Of a stretch of DNA of 22,176 bases, positions 1 through 6,749 are shown piece by piece. A program made the position numbers and the translations under genes. Positions within the stretch are counted from its first letter, which is position 1. Every line of letters starts with the position of its first letter. The notes below the pieces were generated by a model. The model searched no databases. It had not been told where the DNA came from and saw only the letters and a program-made list of their open reading frames with translations. Origin of the DNA: an uncultured Clostridia bacterium (GTDB taxonomy: Bacteria; Bacillota; Clostridia; Saccharofermentanales; Fastidiosipilaceae). The stretch is from the NCBI GenBank assembly GCA_947253135.1, contig CAMXYS010000010.1, forward strand, positions 1-22,176, written 5' to 3'.

Positions 1-2374
1 CATCTGTTGTCAGCTGAGCTTTGCCGGTGCCGTCAACTAGCTTTAGCGACAAACTTTGCAGGATCCTATCCATGGAAAGAGCGCGGTAGGACGGCATGGA
101 CAAGGCGGCATCAGACCACTCGGCACCCCACTGATCCAGCTTATCCAGGAGCGGCAGGAGGTCGGCCTCAGAGCTGGTTTTTTGGTCGGTTTTATCCTCT
201 GCTTCACCCGCCTTTGAAGTTTCCTGAGTGATCGGTTGTACACCTGTTTCCACCGCCGCCGCCCGGGGAGAAACCAGAGTTTCCAGGTTGAAAAAACTGC
301 CGTCCTTAAGCCGGATAAAGCGGCGTTTTTCCCGGTAGGCAGCGAGTAAATCGCGGATGGCAGCAGGATCGATCGCGCCGGCTTCCAGGTCGAGAGAAAG
401 CAGGTTTAAATTTTCGTCCAAGCGAATATGGCCGGTTAACCGGGGAGGTTTTTGTACAGTCAGTTTTTGAAATTGGCTGGAGTAGTAGATCGTAATTAAA
501 TTTTTTAAATCATTTAAACCGTCAGTCAAAAATTCAAAAATGGCAGCATTGTCTTTTAAGTAGTAAAGCCCTCTTTCGTTTGTATGGGGGAGGTCGGCCC
601 GGCGGACCCGTCTCGGTGCAGCCGGATCAAAGCCGGCGGCTTGTAATTTTTGCAAGACAATCTGTTCACTTTCAGAATCGCGGATCAGAATTTGTGGACG
701 TTCATCCGACTCGCTTTTTGTCCCGGCCTCAACCTCAGCCTCAGCCAGGTCTACATCGGGGTGGGGGTTGATTGTAATGTCTTCATACTTAAAAAGCAAT
801 TTGCCGGTCACGGCCGTGTGGTCGGTATCCAGATAGAGTTCAATTTCCGGTTTGACATGTAGCAGCCTGCCCTTAAGCTCATTGGTCAGACGGAGATAGC
901 CTGACCGACTTAGCCGGGGGCCGGCGAGATTTAAAAAGTTACCGGTGGCCTCCTCTGATAAAATCAGGCCCGGTTTGTCACTCAAACTACTGAGTGCCTT
1001 GTAGAAAGGCTTCAAAAAAAAGGCTGTATCATTTTCGGGAATCAGGTAGAGATTTTCTTTATCCATAATCATCCCGGCATCGTCGCTCAGCAGCCTAAAG
1101 CAGGGCTCTTCCTTTTTCCAAGTGAGGGCCTCACATAAATTGGCCGGCCGGTCATCTGACAGGCACTTAGCGGTCAATAAGCAGATCTCGTCAGTCGGGT
1201 AAGACCGCTCTTCCCACCGTCCTTCTGCCAATTCAAAATAGAGAGGCGGGAAGTCCCGGCGGATGTGAAAATCCCGGCCAACCCTGCGACTTTTATGTTT
1301 CCCACTTGTTTCAACGAACAGGACCGGTTCGGTTGGCCGGTCTGTCGAGTCCGGTTCCGGCGGAAATAATTCTATAAAATCTCTTAAGCGAGCAGGGTTT
1401 AAGTGGAGGGTATTGCCTCTGAAAATGCTGGTTTCAACAGCCGGGTTGTAAAGGTTTTTTTCACGGTCGTTTTGATAAAGATTGAGCAGCCAATCAAAAA
1501 TTTTTTGGCTGGCAGGGTGAACTTGCTGGCTTAACGGACGGTAAACCAGAAATTTGCCGAAGTGCAGATTTTCGCAATTTAAGGCTGCCAAGAGTAGCTT
1601 TTCTATATTGCGGACGACATAGAGCTTGCCGGGAAAGCCAAAGCGGAAAGTCAAGCCGGCAAGCTTGGAGCTATAGGAGGGTAAAGAAAGCGTGCACTCC
1701 AGCTCCAGAAGCTGGGCGCGGGCGGCCGTGATTTCGTCAGCGGGGGAGGAGCCCAGGGCATTGGCGTCAATGGGTTGGGTCCTTTTTTTGGCGTAGGCGA
1801 GCCGGTTTAAAAAAAGCTGGGCTTCTAGCCGGGCCAACCGTCGCTTAGGGGAGACGGTCGGCAAAGCGGAGGGGTTGTCGTTATTGTTCATAAAGGAAAA
1901 GGGGGAGGTCGTTTCGGCCGGCCGCACAACCGGCCTAGCCTCTCGGCCGGCCGCCGGCTCGCGAGTTGACCGCAGTGGGGTCGTTGGCTGTTCGCCGGCT
2001 GTGGTACCTTGGCCGAAAGGCGGATTGTCGTCCGCCGGTATAGGTAAATTTAAGTTGCCACCTTCGGTTTCAGAAATATCTTGTTCGGCCGCCAGGAGCA
2101 TAACCGCTACCAGGTGCTTGCAAAAGCCATGGTATTTTTTAAAGGCAGGACAAGAGCAGGCGACACTGAGCGGTCGCCCGGTTTTTCCGACCTTGATTTC
2201 AGCCCGGTAGAGATTCCTGCCGGAACCGGCAATGCGGGCCCGGTAGGTCAGGTCTGCGGGGTTGTAAACTAAGTCTCGGATGTGGCCGGAAGCGTAATAT
2301 CTTCGCCCGCGCATATAGGTATTGCCATTGGTAGCAAGTTCTTGAATTTCGCGGATCTTGATGTTTAACTGCAT
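1..2374 (-). CDS. SWIM zinc-finger / SNF2-associated helicase, N-terminal part (partial)
   Basis: Reading the minus strand from the ATG at 2374-2372, the frame stays open for 791 codons and leaves the window at base 1. An AGGTGG SD lies 7 bases upstream. Residues 73-87 carry a SWIM zinc-binding pattern: Cys73-x-Cys75 and Cys85-x-His87, in the context ACSCP...FCKHL. A Pro/Thr-rich linker follows (about 105-165), then a long region without cysteine motifs that fits the bacterial SNF2-helicase-associated domain in order and size. In Firmicutes this architecture precedes a SNF2/Rad54-like ATPase core, a double-stranded DNA translocase. No Walker A or DExH motif is reached, so the helicase core is inferred to lie left of base 1. 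It stands alone and is transcribed away from the ytxH-like gene. It could instead be a SWIM protein lacking the ATPase, but the length argues against that. Confidence 0.8.
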   Translation of the reverse strand, partial: MQLNIKIREIQELATNGNTYMRGRRYYASGHIRDLVYNPADLTYRARIAGSGRNLYRAEIKVGKTGRPLSVACSCPAFKKYHGFCKHLVAVMLLAAEQDISETEGGNLNLPIPADDNPPFGQGTTAGEQPTTPLRSTREPAAGREARPVVRPAETTSPFSFMNNNDNPSALPTVSPKRRLARLEAQLFLNRLAYAKKRTQPIDANALGSSPADEITAARAQLLELECTLSLPSYSSKLAGLTFRFGFPGKLYVVRNIEKLLLAALNCENLHFGKFLVYRPLSQQVHPASQKIFDWLLNLYQNDREKNLYNPAVETSIFRGNTLHLNPARLRDFIELFPPEPDSTDRPTEPVLFVETSGKHKSRRVGRDFHIRRDFPPLYFELAEGRWEERSYPTDEICLLTAKCLSDDRPANLCEALTWKKEEPCFRLLSDDAGMIMDKENLYLIPENDTAFFLKPFYKALSSLSDKPGLILSEEATGNFLNLAGPRLSRSGYLRLTNELKGRLLHVKPEIELYLDTDHTAVTGKLLFKYEDITINPHPDVDLAEAEVEAGTKSESDERPQILIRDSESEQIVLQKLQAAGFDPAAPRRVRRADLPHTNERGLYYLKDNAAIFEFLTDGLNDLKNLITIYYSSQFQKLTVQKPPRLTGHIRLDENLNLLSLDLEAGAIDPAAIRDLLAAYREKRRFIRLKDGSFFNLETLVSPRAAAVETGVQPITQETSKAGEAEDKTDQKTSSEADLLPLLDKLDQWGAEWSDAALSMPSYRALSMDRILQSLSLKLVDGTGKAQLTTD

Positions 2375-2415
2375 AGGTCACCCACCTCGTGTAAAATAAA
2401 ATTAAGCATCAAATC

Positions 2416-2424
2416 AGTATAGCA
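2416..2424 (-). promoter_or_regulatory. Extended -10 promoter for the SWIM/SNF2 gene
   Basis: On the minus strand the sequence reads TGCTATACT, an extended -10 element (TGn plus a 5/6 match to TATAAT). It would start a transcript with a leader of about 35 bases before the ATG at 2374. No good -35 hexamer is seen at 16-18 bases, which is tolerated with an extended -10. The assignment rests on motif and position only. Confidence 0.45.
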
Positions 2425-2588
2425 CGACCTGTTTAAGACAGCCCCTTAAGAAGATGGAGGTAACGGACGATTGGCTGATTTCTATCTGCCCAGCTGCCAT
2501 TACACCCGCTTAAGCCCGGCCGGCAGCCGATTCACTTAGTAGATTTATTGTTTGGAATCTAAGTTAAGGCACACTCGGCAGTGCCATA

Positions 2589-2637
2589 TTGCTAAACAGT
2601 AAAAACGGTTAATTTAATAAATGATTTGTGCTAAAAT
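2589..2637 (+). promoter_or_regulatory. Promoter region of the ytxH-like gene
   Basis: Two overlapping candidates are visible. One is TTGCTA (2589-2594), an 18-base spacer and TTTAAT (2613-2618). The other is an extended -10, TGCTAAAAT (2629-2637), with only a weak -35. Both lie 75-125 bases before the start at 2714. The first has its -35 directly next to a palindromic GGCAGTGCC (2577-2585). I cannot tell which is used. Confidence 0.4.
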
Positions 2638-2713
2638 GATAGTTAACAGGAGCGGTCGTCCAGTAGATTTCTACTTTACGACAGATGAGCATTGCATCAA
2701 TAGGAGGCAATTC

Positions 2714-3160
2714 ATGTTTTTTGAAGAAATTATCGGTGCTTTTACCGGACAAAACAGAAGAAAACGCCGCGGACAAGTTATTTTAGGAACCATTTTAGGC
2801 ACCGTTGGCGGCTTGGCAGCCGGCTTATTGTTCGCACCTCAATCAGGTAAAAAAACACGCAAAGATATTGCTGATAAAACCGCTGAAGGTGTTGACTTTG
2901 TCAAGGAAAAGGCCGGTGAAGCCGGCGAGTGGGTCAAGGATAAGGCCGGTGACTTAAAGGAGCGCTTTGAAGAGGCTACATCTGCCGCCGCCAAGGCCGG
3001 CCGCGCCGCTGCCAGAGATGCCCGCATGGCTGCCCGCCGGGCCAAACGTGGCGCCGAAGAAACAGCTGACCAAGCGGTTTCTGCTGTTTTAGACAAGGCA
3101 GATGAAGTGGCAGCAAAAGAAGACGCTGATGCTAAGGACGATGACGAAGTTAAAAAATAA
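2714..3160 (+). CDS. YtxH-like envelope protein
   Basis: 148 residues. The start at 2714 is chosen because TAGGAGG lies just upstream; an earlier in-frame ATG at 2621 has no SD and falls inside the promoter region. After a basic patch (NRRKRRG) comes one small-residue-rich hydrophobic helix at about 22-45 with GTxxGxxxG spacing, ending in LFAPQSGKKTR. That is the hallmark of YtxH-type proteins. The rest is a Lys/Glu/Ala-rich helical region with LEA-like repeats (KEKAGE, KDKAGD), an Arg/Ala-rich stretch and an acidic tail. In Bacillus, ytxH lies in a general-stress operon with ytxG. Here a YtxG-like gene follows 25 bases downstream, supporting the assignment and co-transcription. The molecular function is not established. 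The soluble part could instead be read as a generic apolipophorin-like coil. Confidence 0.75.
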   Translation: MFFEEIIGAFTGQNRRKRRGQVILGTILGTVGGLAAGLLFAPQSGKKTRKDIADKTAEGVDFVKEKAGEAGEWVKDKAGDLKERFEEATSAAAKAGRAAARDARMAARRAKRGAEETADQAVSAVLDKADEVAAKEDADAKDDDEVKK

Positions 3161-3185
3161 GGGCGGCCGGGGAGGTAAAGTCTAA

Positions 3186-3707
3186 ATGACTTATATTAAT
3201 GCAACCATGGTCGACACGGAGTTATTGTTAAAAGTTCTGCTTTATGTCTGCGGCAGTCTGGCTTTAGTTGGTTTGTTTATTCTTTCCATCAAGTTGGTTC
3301 AGGTTCTTTCTCGATTGGGGCAAACGGTTGATGATATCAACGATTTGCTGGACGACCTGTCGGACCCGGTTAAGGAGACTGTAGAAAAGTTGCCGGAGAC
3401 AGTCGACCACGTCAACGCCACCTTAGGTGGAGTTGTTGACATAACAGACGGTTTGGCTGACACGGTCCCATCACTTTTAAAAACAGCTGACAAGTTGACG
3501 GAAAGCGGGTCGGATACGCTTATCTCAATAGCGGAACTGGTTCAGTCCGTAGCAGATACCGCTAATTCGTTTGTCGATAAGGTTAAGACTCCGATCAGCA
3601 GCATAGCCGGTGTAGCTAAGACAATCAGAACTTTTGCCAGCAGTTTTACCGACAAGATGAAAAAGCAGAAGAGAAAAAGTAACCGTCGCAAGAGGCGGCG
3701 GCGCTAA
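3186..3707 (+). CDS. DUF948/YtxG-like membrane-anchored coiled-coil protein
   Basis: 173 residues. GGAGGT at 3171-3176 sits 9 bases before the ATG. One N-terminal membrane helix spans about 12-37 (LLLKVLLYVCGSLALVGLF...). It is followed by a long amphipathic helix with heptad-like spacing and recurring LPETVDHVN / LADTVPSLL / LADTANSF-type units, and a very basic C-terminus (KKQKRKSNRRKRRRR). This matches the DUF948 family, to which Bacillus YtxG belongs, and the order next to a YtxH-like gene fits the ytxGH pairing with gene order reversed. The role is unknown; a stress-related envelope scaffold is only an inference. The basic tail could bind nucleic acid or acidic lipids. A terminator follows directly. 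Confidence 0.65.
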   Translation: MTYINATMVDTELLLKVLLYVCGSLALVGLFILSIKLVQVLSRLGQTVDDINDLLDDLSDPVKETVEKLPETVDHVNATLGGVVDITDGLADTVPSLLKTADKLTESGSDTLISIAELVQSVADTANSFVDKVKTPISSIAGVAKTIRTFASSFTDKMKKQKRKSNRRKRRRR

Positions 3708-3765
3708 AGATTATTCATCCGGTTTGGGTTTATCAGAATGATCTGGTGTCGGATTAAAGTCACAA

Positions 3766-3803
3766 AAAGAGGCTGTCCAATTAGTGGGCAGCTTCTTTCT
3801 TAT
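3766..3803 (+). terminator. Rho-independent terminator after the ytxH/ytxG-like pair
   Basis: The arm AAAGAGGCTGTCC (3766-3778) pairs with GGGCAGCTTCTTT (3786-3798), with two wobble pairs and a short loop, and runs into a T-rich stretch. Confidence 0.75.
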
Positions 3804-3867
3804 TGAATTGAAAATAGTTCCTTAAAAAATTTTAAAGCCGGACTAAAAATAGAAAAAACAATTGAGT

Positions 3868-3873
3868 TATAAT
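3868..3873 (+). promoter_or_regulatory. -10 element before the DUF4190-like gene
   Basis: A perfect TATAAT lies about 118 bases before the ATG at 3991, in an A/T-rich stretch just after the terminator. No convincing -35 is seen at 16-18 bases. It would give a leader of about 110 bases that contains overlapping inverted repeats (3903-3947). Confidence 0.35.
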
Positions 3874-3990
3874 TGGTTAAGTAGAAAATGACAGCAATAG
3901 ACAGTCCGGACATTTCCAAAAAAGACCGGACTCACTGGAACTGAGTCGCCGAGTGTGCCTGTAATGGCAAAAGGCCGATTGGGAGGAAAA

Positions 3991-4611
3991 ATGACAGATT
4001 ATAATAATAACAATCAATTGGGAGCACCATATGCTGATGTCAATGGCCAACCGGGACAGCCTGTTATGCCACCGCAGGGTGGGCCGTCCTACGGTGACGG
4101 TTACCAGGTTCCGCCGCCGGTGGCCCCGCAACCCCAAAGTGCTCCGGTCGACCAAGGTCGGATGAAGCTTTGCCTGATCTTAGGTATTTGCGGTCTGGCA
4201 GTCAGTATTATTGCCAGTTTCTTGGCTTTTCCGCTTTTTATCCTTTTTTTGATTTTGGAGCTGTTATCTTTAGCAGCAGGCGTTGTGGCCATCATACTTT
4301 ATGTGACTACCAAGAAGAAGGCCGGAGTCCAAGCTCCCGGTCTGCCGGTTAGGTCGGGACAATTGACAGCCGGTTTGGTCTGCGGCATCATCGCCATCGT
4401 TACTTCTATCGTGCTTTCAGCCAGCTGTGCTTGTACTTATGTGGTGGCCCGCCAAGCCTTAAATGTCGGTCAAAAGTACGGGCAGGAATTTTGGGATGAA
4501 TTGGAAAAAAACGGCAATGATTATGAAGAGTTTGGCAAGCATTTCAATGAAGAATTTGCCAAGGAATTTGCTGACCGCTTTGAACAAGAGTTTGAAAACA
4601 GCTTTGAATGA
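3991..4611 (+). CDS. DUF4190-like integral membrane protein
   Basis: 206 residues. The start at 3991 is chosen because GGGAGG sits 4-9 bases upstream; upstream in-frame starts lack an SD. The N-terminus (about 1-60) is Asn-, Pro-, Gln- and Gly-rich and presumably disordered. Two hydrophobic blocks follow: about 63-105, long enough for two helices with small-residue GICGLA and LAAGVVAII motifs, and about 120-150 (GLVCGIIAIVTSIVLSASC). Paired small-residue hairpins after a PQG-rich tail are typical of DUF4190-type proteins. The C-terminus is a charged helix rich in Phe and Glu (FNEEFAKEFADRFEQEF). No enzymatic motif is seen and the function is unknown. The gene precedes the Lgt-family gene with no terminator between them, so they are probably co-transcribed. 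Confidence 0.6.
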   Translation: MTDYNNNNQLGAPYADVNGQPGQPVMPPQGGPSYGDGYQVPPPVAPQPQSAPVDQGRMKLCLILGICGLAVSIIASFLAFPLFILFLILELLSLAAGVVAIILYVTTKKKAGVQAPGLPVRSGQLTAGLVCGIIAIVTSIVLSASCACTYVVARQALNVGQKYGQEFWDELEKNGNDYEEFGKHFNEEFAKEFADRFEQEFENSFE

Positions 4612-4629
4612 TGTCTCAGGGAGGGCCTT

Positions 4630-4716
4630 ATGCCGGCCTGGAAAAATCCGGAGATCTTTATCCCTTTTGGCAGTGGGCCGGTTAGACTAGTATGTATCCT
4701 TTTGTTACTGTGCTAG
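4630..4716 (+). CDS. Possible 28-residue leader ORF overlapping the lgt start
   Basis: An ATG at 4630 is preceded by a strong GGGAGGG (4619-4625), better than any site before the Lgt-family start. The frame reads MPAWKNPEIF...LLLLC and stops with TAG at 4714-4716, which is 22 bases inside the Lgt-family coding region (start 4692). Ribosomes ending here could re-initiate or keep the downstream start open. The hydrophobic end (VCILLLL) is simply the lgt start region read in another frame. This is a candidate translational-coupling leader; it may also be accidental. Confidence 0.35.
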   Translation: MPAWKNPEIFIPFGSGPVRLVCILLLLC

Positions 4717-5471
4717 GCCGCTCGATTCCCACCTATGGTTTGATGATGGTGGTGGGTCTGACGGTGGCCTTTTTGCTTTTATATTTGCTGGCAGACCGCT
4801 TTAAAATTGATCGGCTGGACGCTTGTCTGGCCGGTCTGTTTGCTATGGTGGGAGGCCTATTAGGCGCCAAATTCTTAGATGTTTTGATTAATTTACCACT
4901 TTTGCTGCAATTGTTAAGAGAGGATCCCTGCATTTTTTTCGTCGCCCTCTTGCAAGGAGGCATGGTTTTTTGGGGTGGCTTTATCGGCGGATTTGTCATG
5001 TTGGTGATATATATCAAGAAATATAAAATACCTGCATGGCCTATGTTTAACCTTTTTACTGTACCAACCGTCATAGGGCATGGATTTGGTCGGATCGGCT
5101 GTTTTTTGGTGGGTTGCTGCTATGGCTGTCCCGTGGCAAAAGGCGGTGTAATTTTTCCACATTCACCGGTTGCACCAAGTGGAATAATGCTTTTGCCGAC
5201 TCAACTCATAGAGGCGGGTTTTAATTTTTTATTGGGCCTTAGTTTGTTTCTGCTCAGCCATTTGCCGCGTTTTCGCCCGTATATTGCCCAGCTCTACCTT
5301 TTCTTCTACCCACTCTTTCGCTTTATAATTGAATTTTTGAGAGGTGATACATATAGGGGTAAATGGGGTCCTTTTTGGACTTCACAATGGATAGCAATCT
5401 TTATCTTGGGATTAAATATCTTGCTTTTCCGGCTGCAGAAAGGGCGGAAAAAAGTAGAGCGAAGCCCCTGA
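4692..5471 (+). CDS. lgt: Prolipoprotein diacylglyceryl transferase family membrane protein
   Basis: 259 residues with about seven membrane helices, the size and pattern of Lgt, which attaches diacylglycerol to the lipobox cysteine of prolipoproteins. Landmarks in order: YGLMMVVG (15-22), LQGGMVFWGGFIGG (87-100), GHGFGRIGCFLVGCCYG (129-145), LPTQLIEA (168-175) and RFIIEFLRGD (210-219). The two conserved arginine regions (Arg134; Arg210/Arg217) are kept. The position of the E. coli catalytic His103 is Trp94, and that of Asn146 is Cys137. The GCCYG variant occurs in clostridial Lgt-like proteins, but the Trp is odd, so this may be a paralogue rather than the housekeeping enzyme. The window does encode a lipobox protein that needs Lgt (9985-11181). 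The start is forced by a TAG at 4683-4685 and has only a weak SD. Confidence 0.75.
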   Translation: MYPFVTVLGRSIPTYGLMMVVGLTVAFLLLYLLADRFKIDRLDACLAGLFAMVGGLLGAKFLDVLINLPLLLQLLREDPCIFFVALLQGGMVFWGGFIGGFVMLVIYIKKYKIPAWPMFNLFTVPTVIGHGFGRIGCFLVGCCYGCPVAKGGVIFPHSPVAPSGIMLLPTQLIEAGFNFLLGLSLFLLSHLPRFRPYIAQLYLFFYPLFRFIIEFLRGDTYRGKWGPFWTSQWIAIFILGLNILLFRLQKGRKKVERSP

Positions 5472-5673
5472 AATTGGACCTTTAAGAAGATTTCAACAAA
5501 AAATTCGCTCTAACAAAATTTTAACTTCGGGCGACTTGTAAAATAAACTGATTTTGTTCATGGTTAAGGACCGTTTATAAATAATTTTTAAATAACCTCA
5601 ACAAGACCTGAGCTGAAGGGAAGCGAATCGGGCTAAGGGGCAGTGCCATCAGCTTTACAGCCTGTCAGGAGTC

Positions 5674-5702
5674 TTGCTAAATACTTTGGCTTACCGTATA
5701 GT
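5674..5702 (+). promoter_or_regulatory. Sigma-A type promoter of the second DUF4190-like gene
   Basis: TTGCTA (5674-5679), a 17-base spacer, then TATAGT (5697-5702). It lies about 60 bases before the start at 5761. A GGCAGTGCCAT palindrome-containing motif (5639-5649) lies 24 bases upstream of the -35. Confidence 0.55.
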
Positions 5703-5760
5703 ATAGGTTGTTTGTAAATAAATTTTGAACAACTCATACCAAGTAGGAAAGGATATAACT

Positions 5761-6327
5761 ATGTCTGAATCTGATTTCAACAACAATCAACAGCAACCGG
5801 ATGTAAGTAACCGGCCACAAGGGCAGCCGGGCTATGGGCAGGCACCGCAGCAAGGTTATCAGCAACAGTCCGGTTACGGACAAGCAGTACCACAAGGCCA
5901 ACCCGGGTATTCACCGCAGGGCCAGCCGAATTACGGTCAGGCGCCTCATCAAGCTTATCCCCAGCAGGGTCAGCCGAATTACGGTCAAGGTTATCCGCAG
6001 GGTCAGCCCGGCTATGGTCAGTTTTACCCGCAGGGGGGCCAGCAGCGTTCCAGCAAGGCTGTTGCAGGCATGGTGCTCGGCATCTGCTCACTGGCTTTGC
6101 TTTGGATTCCTTTCATTAGCTATCTTTGCCTGGCCTCAGCAGTTGTCGGTGTTATTCTGTCTGCTTTAGCCCTCAAAGAAATTAAGTTAAATCCAAGCTT
6201 GGGTGGCAGAGGCATGGCCATCACCGGTGTTGTCCTGTCTGTTGTCTCATTAGGCTTAGATATTCTTGTTATAGTAGCTTGTGCCAGCGCGTGCGCCGGA
6301 TTTTCAACTTTAGCCGGCCTGATGTAA
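5761..6327 (+). CDS. DUF4190-like membrane protein with Q/G/P/Y-rich repeat tail
   Basis: 188 residues. The ATG at 5761 has AGGAAAGG upstream; a TTG at 5725 is in frame but has no SD. Residues about 15-97 are a low-complexity region built on GQPGYGQ / GQPNYGQ / YPQG units, probably disordered and cytoplasmic. After a short RSSK, two small-residue hydrophobic blocks follow (about 100-137, GMVLGICSLALLWIPFI; and about 150-188, GMAITGVVLSVVSLGLDIL), separated by ALKEIKLNPSLGGRG. This is the classic DUF4190 hairpin, in which the loop reads ALxxIK...GRGMA. It is a paralogue-like relative of the product of 3991-4611, though the soluble parts differ. No catalytic residues are evident and the function is unknown. 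It appears monocistronic, with its own promoter and a downstream terminator. Confidence 0.65.
   Translation: MSESDFNNNQQQPDVSNRPQGQPGYGQAPQQGYQQQSGYGQAVPQGQPGYSPQGQPNYGQAPHQAYPQQGQPNYGQGYPQGQPGYGQFYPQGGQQRSSKAVAGMVLGICSLALLWIPFISYLCLASAVVGVILSALALKEIKLNPSLGGRGMAITGVVLSVVSLGLDILVIVACASACAGFSTLAGLM
5821..6045 (+). repeat. Degenerate in-frame repeat encoding GQP(G/N)YGQ units
   Basis: Units of the type CAGGGYCAGCC followed by TAYGGTCAG recur at irregular 24-60 base spacing, with two nearly identical copies that encode GQPNYGQ. They lie wholly within the 5761-6327 gene. Variation is mostly at third codon positions, showing selection on the protein repeat. Confidence 0.7.
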
Positions 6328-6402
6328 GCTTGTAATGAGGCTGGTAAAACAGGCCCTAGCCAGAGCGGGGTTCCCGTTTAACTTTTAAAGTAGAAACTTC
6401 AA

Positions 6403-6446
6403 GAAAAGGCTGTTGTCCTCAAGGGGTGGCAGTTTTTTCTTTCTTT
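6403..6446 (+). terminator. Terminator after the second DUF4190-like gene
   Basis: AAAAGGCTGTTGTCC pairs with GGGGTGGCAGTTTTTT around a TCAA loop, with several G-T wobbles, and runs into a long T/C tract. The wobbles make it moderate in strength. Confidence 0.6.
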
Positions 6447-6557
6447 TTCTTTTAGATAAGAACTTCCTTTCTACCGACAGCTGTTAGCTTGTTTTGCTGC
6501 TTCTTAAAAAAGAAGAGATGAAATGAATCAAAAAACACTCCGGCAGATGCATGCCTG

Positions 6558-6596
6558 GAAAGAGACGATCTAAAATAAAGGTGGTCTCTTTTTTAT
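6558..6596 (+). terminator. Second strong terminator upstream of the activase gene
   Basis: AAAGAGAC...ATCT pairs with AGGT...GTCTCTTT with one G-G mismatch inside the stem, followed by TTTTTT. It isolates the pflA-like operon from upstream transcription. The stop codon of the 16-codon frame at 6523 lies inside its 5' arm. Confidence 0.7.
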
Positions 6597-6749
6597 CGCA
6601 AGGGTGAATTTACTTAATAACTAGAGGAATCCCTATTAAAAGGCTAAAATAAAACCGGTGCAGCAATTGAGGCATTTATTGTTATCGTTTAAGGGTCAGC
6701 AAAAACAACCTTGAGGTTAGGCCGGCCGGGGTGGAAGGAGGCAAGAACC

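Larger units (their letters stand above)
6328..6749. other. Intergenic region with two terminators, no secure gene
   Basis: This 422-base gap holds two terminator-like hairpins (6403-6446 and 6558-6596). Between them lies a 16-codon ATG frame (6523-6573) with no convincing SD. A TAAAAT at 6645-6650 is a weak -10 candidate for the downstream activase gene, about 100 bases before its start. No FNR-type palindrome (TTGAT-N4-ATCAA) was seen. Nothing else is supported here. Confidence 0.5.

Noticed and set aside
1875..2210. Plus-strand 111-codon ORF
   Set aside because: It lies fully antisense to the SWIM/SNF2 coding region, has no SD and reads as unnatural composition.
1..2374. SNF2 helicase as part of a phage-defence island
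   Set aside because: No methylase, nuclease or other defence gene is adjacent. SWIM-type SNF2 proteins occur widely as stand-alone genes in Firmicutes.
4733..5162. Minus-strand ORFs of 113 and 82 codons
   Set aside because: They are shadows of the membrane-protein gene lgt, with no SD or family features.
6523..6573. 16-codon ORF as a real gene or amino-acid attenuator
   Set aside because: No convincing SD, no run of regulatory codons and no biosynthetic gene downstream before the terminator; kept only as a weak finding.
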